A stretch of 64,000 nucleotides of DNA from Ga0074130 sp035492055 (GTDB taxonomy: Bacteria; Pseudomonadota; Gammaproteobacteria; Burkholderiales; Rhodocyclaceae). The notes beneath the pieces are model-generated. The model saw only the letters and a list, made by a program, of their open reading frames with translations. It was not told the DNA's origin and did not search any database. The first letter of the stretch is position 1. Every line of letters begins with the position of its first letter. Of this stretch, positions 33,844 to 44,100 are shown piece after piece. A program made the position numbers and the translations under genes. The stretch covers positions 1 through 64,000 of the forward strand of contig DATJJR010000011.1 of NCBI GenBank assembly GCA_035492055.1, in the 5' to 3' direction.

Positions 33844-35919
33844 TTAGAAATCGACTCGGATGCCAAGCAAGGCACTGCGCCCACCGAGCGGCGCAATGTC
33901 CTTGAGCACCGAGGTCGCCAGCCGCGCATCGGCATTCAGCAGGTTATTGAGCTTCAAAAAGGCCTCGGCATTCGGCGCATGTGCAAAACGCCAGGCCAGC
34001 ATGGCATTGACCAAAGTATAGGCATCCGTCGGCAACTCGTTGGCGGGCACGCGGGTTTGCTTGCCCGCATAGATCACGTCGAGCTTTGCACCCACGTCGC
34101 CCAAGCGGTAATCAGCACCGACGCCGACGTGATACGGCGCGATCCACGGCAAGGCTTCGCCGGTGTCACGATTCGCTGCACGCACAGTGTCGCCCTTGAG
34201 ACGCAGGTCGATATCGCCAACACCTTCGTAGACATGCCATTTGCCTTGTGCTTCAACGCCATAGAAATTTGCCGGCACAACGCGAGTCACCGCTTCGGGC
34301 AGACCGTCCGTCGCTGGATTGAGCGTCCCGTCTTCGCCACGTGTATTACCCGTGTTGAATGTGCCGATGTAATTTCGGAAACGGTTGTAGTACGCACCGA
34401 CGCTAGCCGAGCTACGGTCACCGCGCCATTTCACTTGCCAGTCGATGCCGTTCGATTTTTCCACGCCAAGGTTCGCATCGCCGATGACGTATTGCCCGGT
34501 GGCCGGATGCGGGCCGTTGGCAAATAGTTCGTTGTAGCTCGGTGCTCGTTCGTTGTGCGACAGATTCAGCGTCGATGACCACGCTTCGGTGAATTTGTAG
34601 AGCACGCCGAAGGCACTGCTCACCGGCGTAAAAGCGCGTGAGCCTGCATTGCCGAAACGTGGTGCGCCGGTATTTGGGTCGATCGGGCCACCACCGGACG
34701 AATCGACACCGGTGCGCTCGACGCGTGTACTCGCACTCAACTTGAGTCGATCCAGCGGCAACTCTTCGTATACGTAGGCCGCACGCGACAGCGTCGTAAT
34801 ATCGGGCAGCAGCGACTCGTCGCCCTGCGCATTGACAATCGCGTTACGGAATTGCAGTCCGACGACGCCCGACAGATCGCCGAATGGCAAAGCCAGCGTT
34901 GCATGCTTCGCTTCGACACTCATTTCATCGCCGCGTGTGTTGAACGTCGTGCCGACAACCCCGTCCTCAAGTTCATTGTGCGTGTATTCGGTATGTGCGT
35001 AACGTAGCGTCAGCGCGTCAATGAACGGACCAACATCACGCAACTCACTGGCAAAGTCGACACGGTTCGATTTCATGCGAATACGTACGTCCTGTTCGGC
35101 CACCGTGCCGTAATTGGCGTTATAACCAGAGAAGGACACACCCGCATAGCCACGGTCGAAATTCAGGGACGCACCGACCGCACCGCCGCTGGCGACTCCG
35201 CTGCTGTTTGGCAGCGTGCCATTGGCTTCATCAGCTTGCGGTGACTGGGCGCGAAGCTGCGCAGATCGGGCATCACCGGGAATGCGCAGATCATTGCTGT
35301 GACGCTGAAATGCATCGACGTGCATCGAAAGCACACCATCGCCGCTCTCGATCACCGCAGCGCTGCTGGTCTGTCGATCCGACCCACCGACGCGCGCCTC
35401 TGCGCGGCCGCTGACACCCGTAATCGCATCTTTCGGGATGCGATTGTCGATGGCATTGATGACGCCGCCAACGGCACTGCCGCCGTAAAGCAGCGCGGCC
35501 GGCCCGCGTACGACATCGATCTGATCGATGACGAGCGGATCAATCGGCGTGGCATGGTCGGGGCTCAGTGCCGACACATCAAGCAAGCCTGAACCGTTTT
35601 GCATGATCTTGATGCGATCAGCATCCAACCCACGCATGATCGGTCGCGATGCATTTGGCCCGAAGTTGGTTGTGCTGATGCCGGGAATGCCGGCGAGTGT
35701 TTCGCCCAGAGTACCGGCCGCACGATCGGAAATATCGGTGCGATTCACGACCACCACCGGCGCGACCATGTCATCGACACGATTGCCGAGCGGATTGGCG
35801 GTCACGACAACGGGCGCTAGTTCATGAGGATCACTGGCTTCCTCTGCACAAACGATGAACGAAGAAAAAGACAAAGGCAGACCGGCGCAGCAAAGCGCGG
35901 CGAATTTTCGGTGCGACAT
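33844..35919 (-). CDS. TonB-dependent receptor, ZnuD-like (probable zinc uptake)
   Basis: A 691-residue outer-membrane receptor. The signal peptide is about 1-25 and the TonB box is near ELAPVVVTA. The plug domain includes MRGLDADRIKIMQNGSGLLD and VDVVRGPAALLYGGSAVGGV-like features. A 22-strand-type barrel ends in aromatic Phe (LGIRVDF). The MRGLDADRIKIMQ plug pattern and His-containing loops resemble ZnuD. A His-rich small protein upstream, and zur and cobW genes nearby, support zinc as substrate, but this is inference. The ribosome binding site AGGAG is 8 nt upstream. Confidence 0.85.
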   Translation of the reverse strand: MSHRKFAALCCAGLPLSFSSFIVCAEEASDPHELAPVVVTANPLGNRVDDMVAPVVVVNRTDISDRAAGTLGETLAGIPGISTTNFGPNASRPIMRGLDADRIKIMQNGSGLLDVSALSPDHATPIDPLVIDQIDVVRGPAALLYGGSAVGGVINAIDNRIPKDAITGVSGRAEARVGGSDRQTSSAAVIESGDGVLSMHVDAFQRHSNDLRIPGDARSAQLRAQSPQADEANGTLPNSSGVASGGAVGASLNFDRGYAGVSFSGYNANYGTVAEQDVRIRMKSNRVDFASELRDVGPFIDALTLRYAHTEYTHNELEDGVVGTTFNTRGDEMSVEAKHATLALPFGDLSGVVGLQFRNAIVNAQGDESLLPDITTLSRAAYVYEELPLDRLKLSASTRVERTGVDSSGGGPIDPNTGAPRFGNAGSRAFTPVSSAFGVLYKFTEAWSSTLNLSHNERAPSYNELFANGPHPATGQYVIGDANLGVEKSNGIDWQVKWRGDRSSASVGAYYNRFRNYIGTFNTGNTRGEDGTLNPATDGLPEAVTRVVPANFYGVEAQGKWHVYEGVGDIDLRLKGDTVRAANRDTGEALPWIAPYHVGVGADYRLGDVGAKLDVIYAGKQTRVPANELPTDAYTLVNAMLAWRFAHAPNAEAFLKLNNLLNADARLATSVLKDIAPLGGRSALLGIRVDF

Positions 35920-35990
35920 GGGTACTCCTGAAACGCAATGACAAAGACAGCCACCGGCAAAGGCTGCTGATGACTAGGGCAAAGGACGTT

Positions 35991-36284
35991 TCAGGCGAAG
36001 GGCGGAGATTGTTGACGTGCAAACGGCGCCGGCATGGCGGCACGATCGTTCTGCACGAAAACCGAAGGGGTAAAACTTGTCGCAATGACCGGCAGTTCGA
36101 CGTGCGTTCCGGTCAGGGCATGGGCAAGATTGTGCGCAGCATGGCACGTGGCACACGCATGATGATGCAGTGCCGACTTGTGCGTTTCCTCAAAGGCATG
36201 CTCGACGACGTGCGCTGCTGCCAGCGCTTGCGCGCAAAGCAGCAGGAGACCGAACAACAGATGGAGGAAACGCGTTTTCACCAT
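35991..36284 (-). CDS. Small exported His/Cys-rich protein, probable metal binding
   Basis: A 97-residue protein I do not recognise by name. Residues 1-23 form a signal peptide (MVKTRFLHLLFGLLLLCAQA). The mature part has ten histidines, clustered as HHHACATCHAAHNLAH at 40-55 with a CxxC pair (Cys44, Cys47). The C-terminus is Pro/Phe-rich. The start is 2 bp after the rlmI stop, and the receptor gene follows 71 bp downstream. The context (receptor, zur, cobW) suggests a periplasmic zinc carrier or sensor. Cytochrome-type binding is unlikely because the motif CATCH is CxxCH only once and the protein is otherwise unlike cytochrome c; single heme attachment cannot be fully excluded. Confidence 0.75.
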   Translation of the reverse strand: MVKTRFLHLLFGLLLLCAQALAAAHVVEHAFEETHKSALHHHACATCHAAHNLAHALTGTHVELPVIATSFTPSVFVQNDRAAMPAPFARQQSPPFA

Positions 36285-36286
36285 TG

Positions 36287-37477
36287 TCAGTCCGCTTGAA
36301 CCAGCAGACCTTTCAGATATTCGCCTTCAGGAAAAGCCAGATCAACCGGATGATCGGCAGCGCCTTGCAGGCGTTTGACAATACGTGCAGTCACACCGGC
36401 ATCGCGCGCAGCACCGGCAACGATGGACTGGAACAGCTCCAGGCCAATACCACCGGAACACGAATACGTCATCAACAAGCCGCCCGGATTGAGCAATTTC
36501 AATCCATGCAGATTGATGTCCTTGTAGGCACGCGCGGCACGATCGGCATGCGCAGCCGAAGGTGCGAACTTCGGTGGATCAAGAATCACGAGATCGAATT
36601 TCTCGCCTTGCTTGTGCATGTCGCGCAACGACTGAAAAACATCCGCTTCGCGCCATTCGCACTTGCTCGCGTCGAGTCCGGAATTCAATTCGAGGTTGCG
36701 TTGCGCCGTCGCCAGGGCCGGGCCGGAACTGTCGATGGAAACGACTTCACGCGCATCACCGGCTAGTGCCTGCAGCGAAAAACCGCCGGTGTAACAGAAG
36801 CAATTGAGCACGCGGCGGCCGGCGGCCAGCTCGCGCGCAAAGCGACGGTTGTCGCGTTGGTCGAGATAAAAACCGGTCTTGTGACCGCCAGCATAATCGA
36901 CGGCCATTTTCACGCCGTGCTCTTCGATGATCGGATCGTTACTAGGCGCTTCGCCGTAAGCCCAGCCGGTCGTCGGCTCCAAGCCTTCGAGCTTGCGCAC
37001 TTCGGAATCGGAGCGCTCATAAATACGTGCGCAACCGGTTGCCTTCACCAGCGCATCAACAATCGCGCTGCGCCATTTGTCGGCGCCAGCGCTGGTGAGC
37101 TGGATCACGATCAGATCGCCGTATTGATCGGCGATGACGCCGGGCAAGCCATCCGACTCGGCATGAATCAGGCGCAAGCCGTTTTGTTTTTGCAACTCCG
37201 GCAAGGCCTGGCGGCGTACCACGGCCGCAGCAACGCGGCGCTTGAAGAAGGCGTTGTCCACGGTTTCATCGGCATCGAACGTCCAGACGCGCGCGCGAAT
37301 CTGCGAGGACGGACTCCATGCCGCCTTCGCCAATACTTTTTCGCCATCCATGATGTCCACCGTATCGCCCGGGCGCGCACGGCCTTCCAGGCTGGCGACG
37401 GAGCCGGCGAACAACCAGGGGTGGCGCCGGAACAACGAACGTTCCTTGCCAGGCTTGAGCAGTAGACGGGCGGACAT
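36287..37477 (-). CDS. rlmI: 23S rRNA (cytosine1962-C5)-methyltransferase
   Basis: A 396-residue class I rRNA methyltransferase. An N-terminal PUA domain begins MSARLLLKPGKERSLFRRHP. The SAM-binding core has VLNCFCYTGGFSLQALAG, and the catalytic region has LVILDPPKFAPS and LMTYSCSGG with the catalytic Cys. The start at 37477 matches the E. coli RlmI start; a longer frame to 37561 crosses the divergent zur promoter. It is the first gene of a minus-strand unit continuing with the His-rich protein and the TonB receptor. Confidence 0.92.
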   Translation of the reverse strand: MSARLLLKPGKERSLFRRHPWLFAGSVASLEGRARPGDTVDIMDGEKVLAKAAWSPSSQIRARVWTFDADETVDNAFFKRRVAAAVVRRQALPELQKQNGLRLIHAESDGLPGVIADQYGDLIVIQLTSAGADKWRSAIVDALVKATGCARIYERSDSEVRKLEGLEPTTGWAYGEAPSNDPIIEEHGVKMAVDYAGGHKTGFYLDQRDNRRFARELAAGRRVLNCFCYTGGFSLQALAGDAREVVSIDSSGPALATAQRNLELNSGLDASKCEWREADVFQSLRDMHKQGEKFDLVILDPPKFAPSAAHADRAARAYKDINLHGLKLLNPGGLLMTYSCSGGIGLELFQSIVAGAARDAGVTARIVKRLQGAADHPVDLAFPEGEYLKGLLVQAD

Positions 37478-37545
37478 GGGAAAGGAGGGCGAAAGAAAGC
37501 GAGGGCGGATTGTAGTCGAGGGGCTTTCCTCCGTCCAGCTTTTCA

Positions 37546-37560
37546 TGCAACAATGTTGCA
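37546..37560. promoter_or_regulatory. Candidate Zur box at the zur start
   Basis: A perfect 15-bp odd palindrome TGCAACAATGTTGCA lies directly before the zur ATG at 37562, in the zur/rlmI divergent gap. Its pattern TGCAAC-N3-GTTnCA recurs at 38023, ahead of the first cobW gene. It could let the regulator control itself and the rlmI/receptor unit. Confidence 0.5.
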
Positions 37561-37561
37561 C

Positions 37562-37984
37562 ATGAATTCACCTGCCGAAAATCTGCTCAAGGAAAAACGC
37601 CTGCGTGTCACCCCGGCACGGCTGGCGGCACTGGATGTGCTGCTCACGGCCGATCATGCGCTGACGCATCTTGAAATCGACCAGTCGCTCGCCGATGCCG
37701 GCGCCAAGCTCGACCGCGTAACGCTCTATCGCACGCTCGATTTCCTGGTGGCCGAAAACCTTGCCCATCGGCTTGCCAACGATGATCGCGTCTGGCGTTT
37801 TTCCGCACAGCCACGGACAGGCGGACACGCGCATCCGCACTTCCATTGCGATGGCTGCGGCAGCACCATGTGCCTCGGCGATCTCAATCCCGCCATGGTC
37901 GTCAGCCTGCCGGATGGCTACGTTTTTCGGCAAGCCGAACTGACGCTGCACGGACTCTGCCCCACCTGCAACTTGCCACGCTGA
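37562..37984 (+). CDS. zur: Fur-family regulator, probable Zur
   Basis: A 140-residue Fur-type metalloregulator. The DNA-recognition helix is DRVTLYRTLDFL. A His-rich segment (HAHPHFHCDGCG) and the C-terminal LCPTCNLP supply the two CxxC pairs (Cys96/99, Cys133/136) of the structural zinc site. Zur rather than Fur is inferred from the CobW genes downstream and the ZnuD-like receptor. An ATG at 37553 is inside the palindrome; I prefer 37562. There is no good ribosome binding site, so a very short leader or leaderless mRNA is possible. Confidence 0.85.
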   Translation: MNSPAENLLKEKRLRVTPARLAALDVLLTADHALTHLEIDQSLADAGAKLDRVTLYRTLDFLVAENLAHRLANDDRVWRFSAQPRTGGHAHPHFHCDGCGSTMCLGDLNPAMVVSLPDGYVFRQAELTLHGLCPTCNLPR

Positions 37985-38022
37985 ACGCTCACCCAATCAG
38001 CGCGCGATTAACCGCCCTTAAA

Positions 38023-38037
38023 TGCAACTGAGTTTCA
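38023..38037. promoter_or_regulatory. Second candidate Zur box, ahead of the first cobW gene
   Basis: TGCAACTGAGTTTCA shares TGCAAC-N3-GTTnCA with the palindrome at 37546-37560. It lies 16-30 bp before the GTPase start at 38053, in a 68-bp gap after zur. Confidence 0.4.
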
Positions 38038-38052
38038 CAAAAGACCTTCAGA

Positions 38053-39138
38053 ATGAATTCACAGGACACACGCATCCCGATTACCTTGCTGACCGGATTC
38101 CTGGGTGCCGGCAAGACAACATTGCTCAACACACTGCTGTGGCAAAAAGGTTTCGAGGACGCCGCCGTCTTCATCAATGAATTCGGCGAGGTCGGCGTTG
38201 ATCACCTACTGGTCGAGAAAATCGACGAGGACGTCGTGCTGCTCGATTCCGGCTGCATCTGCTGCAGCATGCGCGGCGACCTGCCCAAGGCGTTGCGCGA
38301 TCTCTTCAAGCGCGCCCAGCGCAAGGCCATTCCCGTGCCGAAGCGCATCGTCATCGAAACCACTGGCATCGCCGACCCGGCTCCAGTCATATACACCTTG
38401 CTCAACGAGCATTTCATTGCCGAACGCTTCCGCCTCGACGGCGTCGTCACCGTCGTCGCGGCAACGCACGGTGCCGACCAGATCGAAATCAATGGCGAAG
38501 CATTGCGGCAGGTCGTCATGGCCGATCGATTGGTCATCAGCAAATGCGATCAGGCCTCGGCCGAGCAGATCACGCGGCTCACTGCACATCTGGCCGCACT
38601 CAATCCGACGGCAGTGCAATTGCAGTCCAGCAAGGGCAGTATCGCTGCCGCCGACATTCTCGACATCGGGCTCTACGATCCGGTCGCCAAAGCACCGGAT
38701 GTCACGACCTGGCTGGCTGAAATTCGCGTTGCCGAACAGGCTGAATTGCGGGGCCTCAGTTACAGCAACAAACGTCAACCTGCCGTACAGCCGACACACA
38801 CCAGCGACGTCGAAAGCTTCGTTCTCAAATTCGACACGCCGCTGACGTATGGCGCGCTGAGCACAACGCTCGATGCGCTACTGCAGGGCCACGGCGAACA
38901 CATCCTGCGTATCAAGGGGCTCGTCAACATTGCCGGCGAAGCAGGGCCGCGCATCGTGCAATGCGTACAGCACACCCGCTGTCCGAGCGTACGCCTGGAC
39001 GCGTGGCCTGACGATGCGGTCTATGCCGACCGCAAGAGCCGTCTCGTTTTCATCACTCGCAAGCTCAGCGAGGCGCGCCTGCGCGAAAGCCTCGCCGACA
39101 TCGCAAAACTCATCGCCAAATATGGCATCACCGCCTGA
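38053..39138 (+). CDS. CobW/G3E-family GTPase, probable zinc metallochaperone (copy 1)
   Basis: A 361-residue GTPase of the COG0523 group. Walker A is TGFLGAGKTT at about 14-23. The metal motif GCICC is at 67-71 (Cys68, 70, 71). Switch-type ETTGIADPAP follows, then a GTP-specificity SKCD. A CobW C-terminal domain runs from about 260. In this family, copies next to zur usually deliver zinc to target enzymes under scarcity; the cobalamin genes are 8 kb away, so CobW naming does not imply B12 work. It follows zur, and a second paralogue follows by 7 bp. Confidence 0.88.
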   Translation: MNSQDTRIPITLLTGFLGAGKTTLLNTLLWQKGFEDAAVFINEFGEVGVDHLLVEKIDEDVVLLDSGCICCSMRGDLPKALRDLFKRAQRKAIPVPKRIVIETTGIADPAPVIYTLLNEHFIAERFRLDGVVTVVAATHGADQIEINGEALRQVVMADRLVISKCDQASAEQITRLTAHLAALNPTAVQLQSSKGSIAAADILDIGLYDPVAKAPDVTTWLAEIRVAEQAELRGLSYSNKRQPAVQPTHTSDVESFVLKFDTPLTYGALSTTLDALLQGHGEHILRIKGLVNIAGEAGPRIVQCVQHTRCPSVRLDAWPDDAVYADRKSRLVFITRKLSEARLRESLADIAKLIAKYGITA

Positions 39139-39145
39139 GGAATCC

Positions 39146-40354
<1,209 letters not shown>

Positions 40355-40449
40355 CCTCCGCCATCTTCGTTTATTGCACCGAGGTCGGTAAAATAGGCTG
40401 CATAAAGTCAAGAATCCAAGTTCCCGAACCGTCCACGAAAGATCGCCGC

Positions 40450-41106
40450 ATGTCCAACTCCCCTTCGCTGACGCACCTGCTCGATAACAACCGCACCTGG
40501 GCCGAAAGCCGGATCGCAGAAGATCCAACTTACTTCAGCCGTCTCGCCAAGCAACAAAACCCCGAATATTTCTGGATCGGCTGTTCCGACAGCCGCGTGC
40601 CGGCTAACCAGATCACCGGCCTCGATCCGGGCGAAGTCTTCGTCCATCGCAATGTCGCCAATGTGATCGTGCCGAGCGATTTGAACTGCCTGTCGGTCAT
40701 GCAATTCGCCATCGACGTGCTCAAGGTCAAGCATGTCATCGTGGTCGGCCACTACGGTTGCGGCGGTGTGCGTGCTGCACTGGAAAACCAGCGCCACGGC
40801 CTCGTCGACAACTGGCTGCGCCACGTCAAGGATGTGCGCGACAAGCATGCCGCCATCATTGAACAGACCGAACCGGAAGTTCGCGCGGACAAGCTGTGTG
40901 AACTCAATGTGGTGGAGCAGGTGGTGAATGTCTGCCAGACCACGGTCGTGCTCGACGCCTGGCAACGCGGCCAGCCGCTGACCGTGCACGGCTGGGTCTA
41001 CGGCCTCAAGGATGGCCGCGCGCGGGATCTCGGCATGCGCGCTTCGTCTGAAGAAGAAGCGGTCGACATCTATCACACGACCATGCAACGCCTCCGCAGC
41101 GCTTGA
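40450..41106 (+). CDS. can: Beta-class carbonic anhydrase
   Basis: Interconverts CO2 and bicarbonate using zinc. It has 218 residues. The zinc ligands are Cys45 (IGCSDSRV), His101 and Cys104 (HYGCGG); Asp47 is the gate residue that pairs with an Arg in the same motif. The mid-protein HRNVANV and the C-terminal VHGWVYGLKDG are family signatures. It lies 95 bp after two zinc chaperone genes, which may be functional or chance, and ends at a terminator. Confidence 0.95.
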   Translation: MSNSPSLTHLLDNNRTWAESRIAEDPTYFSRLAKQQNPEYFWIGCSDSRVPANQITGLDPGEVFVHRNVANVIVPSDLNCLSVMQFAIDVLKVKHVIVVGHYGCGGVRAALENQRHGLVDNWLRHVKDVRDKHAAIIEQTEPEVRADKLCELNVVEQVVNVCQTTVVLDAWQRGQPLTVHGWVYGLKDGRARDLGMRASSEEEAVDIYHTTMQRLRSA

Positions 41107-41127
41107 TCCCGGCGAAGGCGCAGCAAT

Positions 41128-41157
41128 AAAAAGGGCAACCCGCAGGTTGCCCTTTTT
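41128..41157. terminator. Bidirectional intrinsic terminator
   Basis: AAAAAGGGCAACC (41128-41140) and GGTTGCCCTTTTT (41145-41157) with a CGCA loop form a perfect 13-bp A-stem-T hairpin. It serves can on the plus strand and the large oxidoreductase gene on the minus strand. Confidence 0.85.
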
Positions 41158-41186
41158 GCTTTAACGGATAGCGAAGACGGCGCTGC

Positions 41187-44100
41187 TTAGAGCAACACAC
41201 GCTCAATGCCGCCGTTGTTGGCCGCAGCGACGTAATCCTTCATCCAGTCGTTGCCGAGCACCGTCTTGGCCATTTCCACTACGATGTAATCCGCTTCCGT
41301 GCCGGCATCGTCGTTGTAGCGTGACAGCCCTTGCAGGCAGGACGGACACGACGTCAGGATTTTCACATCGCCATCGAAATTATCTGCGCGCAACGCAGCC
41401 GCGCCCTTTTCGATCTCCTCCTGCTTGCGGAAACGTACCTGCGTCGAAATGTCCGGGCGCGTCGCGGCCAAGGTCCCTGATTCACCGCAGCAACGATCGG
41501 ACAGTGCCACCGGCTGCCCCATCAATGTGTTCACCGTCTTCAGCGGATTGTGCGTCTTCATCGGTGTGTGGCAAGGGTCGTGATACATATAGCGCATACC
41601 CTGAACGCCGTTCAGCTTGACGCCTTTTTCCAGCAAATATTCGTGAATGTCGAGCAAGCGACAGCCCGGGAAGATCTTCTCGAATTCGTACTTCTGCAAT
41701 TGATCCATGCAGGTGCCGCAAGACACAATCACGGTCTTGATGTCGAGATAGTTGAGCGTATTCGCGACGCGATGGAACAGCACGCGGTTGTCGGTCGTGA
41801 TCTTTTGACCTTTCACTTCATCGCCAGCGGACGTCTGCGGATAGCCGCAGCACAAATAACCCGGCGGCAGCACGGTCTGCGCGCCGACGTGATACAGCAT
41901 CGCCTGCGTCGCCAGACCGACTTGCGAGAACAGGCGCTCCGAACCGCAGCCGGGGAAATAAAACACTGCATCGCCGTTGTAGTCGGCAGCATTCACCTTC
42001 TGCGGATCGCGGATGACCGGCACGACCTTGTCGTCCTCAATGTCAAGCAGCGCGCGCGACGTGCGCTTGGGCAGATTGCCCGGCATGGGCTTGTTGATGA
42101 AGTGAATGATCTGCGCCTTCACCGGCGGCTTACCCAGCGTTGCGGGCGGATGTTTGACGACATCGCGCGTCAGGCCGAGCGCCTTGCCCAGCTTGTAGCC
42201 AAGTCGCTGCGCCTTGTAACCCCACTCGATCATGCCGGTACGAATCAGCTTGATCGTGGCCGGATCCTTGGCGTTGAGGAAAGCCATCGCGGCCGCAGTG
42301 CCGGGATTGAACTTCCTCTTGCCTTGCTCGCGCAGCAGATTGCGCATGGCGATCGATACATCGCCGAAATCGATGTCGACCGGACACGGTGTCACGCACT
42401 TGTGGCACACAGTGCAGTGATCGGCGACGTCGGAGAATTCGTCGAAATGCTTGAGCGAAATGCCGCGACGTGTCTGTTCTTCGTACAGGAAGGCTTCGGT
42501 GAGTAACGACGTCGCGAGAATCTTGTTGCGCGGTGAATAGAGCAGGTTGGCGCGCGGCACGTGCGTCGAACACACCGGCTTGCACTTGCCGCAACGCAGG
42601 CAATCCTTGATCGATTCGTTGATCTTGCCGATCGACGACTGCTCCATGATCAACGATTCGGTGCCGAGCAGCGAGAACGATGGCGTGTAGGCCTTGCTCA
42701 AATCGGCACCCGGCAACAACTTGCCCTGGTTGAAACGCCCGTGCGGATCGATCTTGGCCTTGTAGGCGCGGAACGGTGCGATTTCCTCTTCATCGAGGAA
42801 TTCAAGCTTGGTCAAACCGATCCCATGCTCACCGGAGATCACGCCGCCCAGCGACTTGGCCAGCTTCATGATGCGCTCGACCGTATGTGTCGCCGTCGCC
42901 AGCATCTGGTAATGATCGGAATTGACCGGGATGTTGGTATGCACGTTGCCGTCGCCCGCGTGCATGTGCAGCGCAACGAAGACGCGACCGCGCAGAACCT
43001 CCTTGTGGATCGCCTTCATGCGTTCCCGAATCGAGCGATACGGGTCACCAGAGAACATGACGTCCAGCGGTTCACGGATTTCACGCACCCACGACACGCG
43101 CACCGAATAATCCTGCATGCGATGGAACAGGCTGGGGCTTGCAGCGCGATTCGTCAGTTCATCGGCTTCAATGCCGTACTGCGCAAATTGCGCTTCAGCC
43201 TGCGCCAACGGCGTATCCAGGTTGTCGTACAGCCATTGCCAGCGTACACGCGTCGTTGCCAACAGTTCGAGCGCACGCTCACGACGGTCACCCAACAACA
43301 CGTCGCGATCCAGGCCGGTATCAGCCACGTCAAGCGGAATGTCGCCCTGCTCACCGTTGAAGAATGCGGTCAAGCGATCGCACAACGCCAACTTGTTGGT
43401 CAGCGACAACTCGATGTTGAATCGCTCAATGCCGTCGCAATAATCGCCCATGCGCGGCAGCGGAATCACCACGTCTTCATTGATCTTGAAGGCATTCGTG
43501 TGCTTCGCAATCGCCGCAGTGCGGCCACGGTCAAGCCAGAACTTCTTGCGCATATCCGGCGTCACGGCAATGAAGCCTTCGGCACCGCGCAGATTGGTCA
43601 TGCGCACCACTTCCGACGCAGCCGCCATCACGGAAGTTTCGTCGTCTCCGACGACGTCGCCGATCAGCACCATTTTCGGACGACCGTGGCGCTTGGCCTT
43701 GGTTGCATAACCCACAGCACGAACATAACGTTCATCGAGATGTTCAAGACCCGCCAGCAAGACAGGGTGGGAACCCTTGTTTTCCCCACCTGCGCCGCCA
43801 GACAGCGTCTTCAGGTAATCCGTGATCTCGACGATCGACGGCACGGCTTCACGCACCTGGCCAAAAAATTCCAGACAGAAGGTGCGCGTGTGCGTCGGCA
43901 TGCGATGCAGAATCCACGTCGCCGACGTGATGATGCCGTCGGTGCCCTCCTTCTGTACGCCCGGCAAGCCGCCGAGGAATTTGTCAGTGACGTCCTTGCC
44001 GAGGCCGACCTTGCGGAATTTCGCGCCCGGCAGTTCGATCAATTCTTCCTTGACCGGCTTGCTGCATCCGGCATCGTCAGGTGCATAGGTGCGCACGCGG

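Noticed and set aside
38873..39145. N-terminal extension of the second CobW GTPase
   Set aside because: It overlaps the first GTPase gene in another frame; the true start has GAGG and begins right at the Walker A strand.
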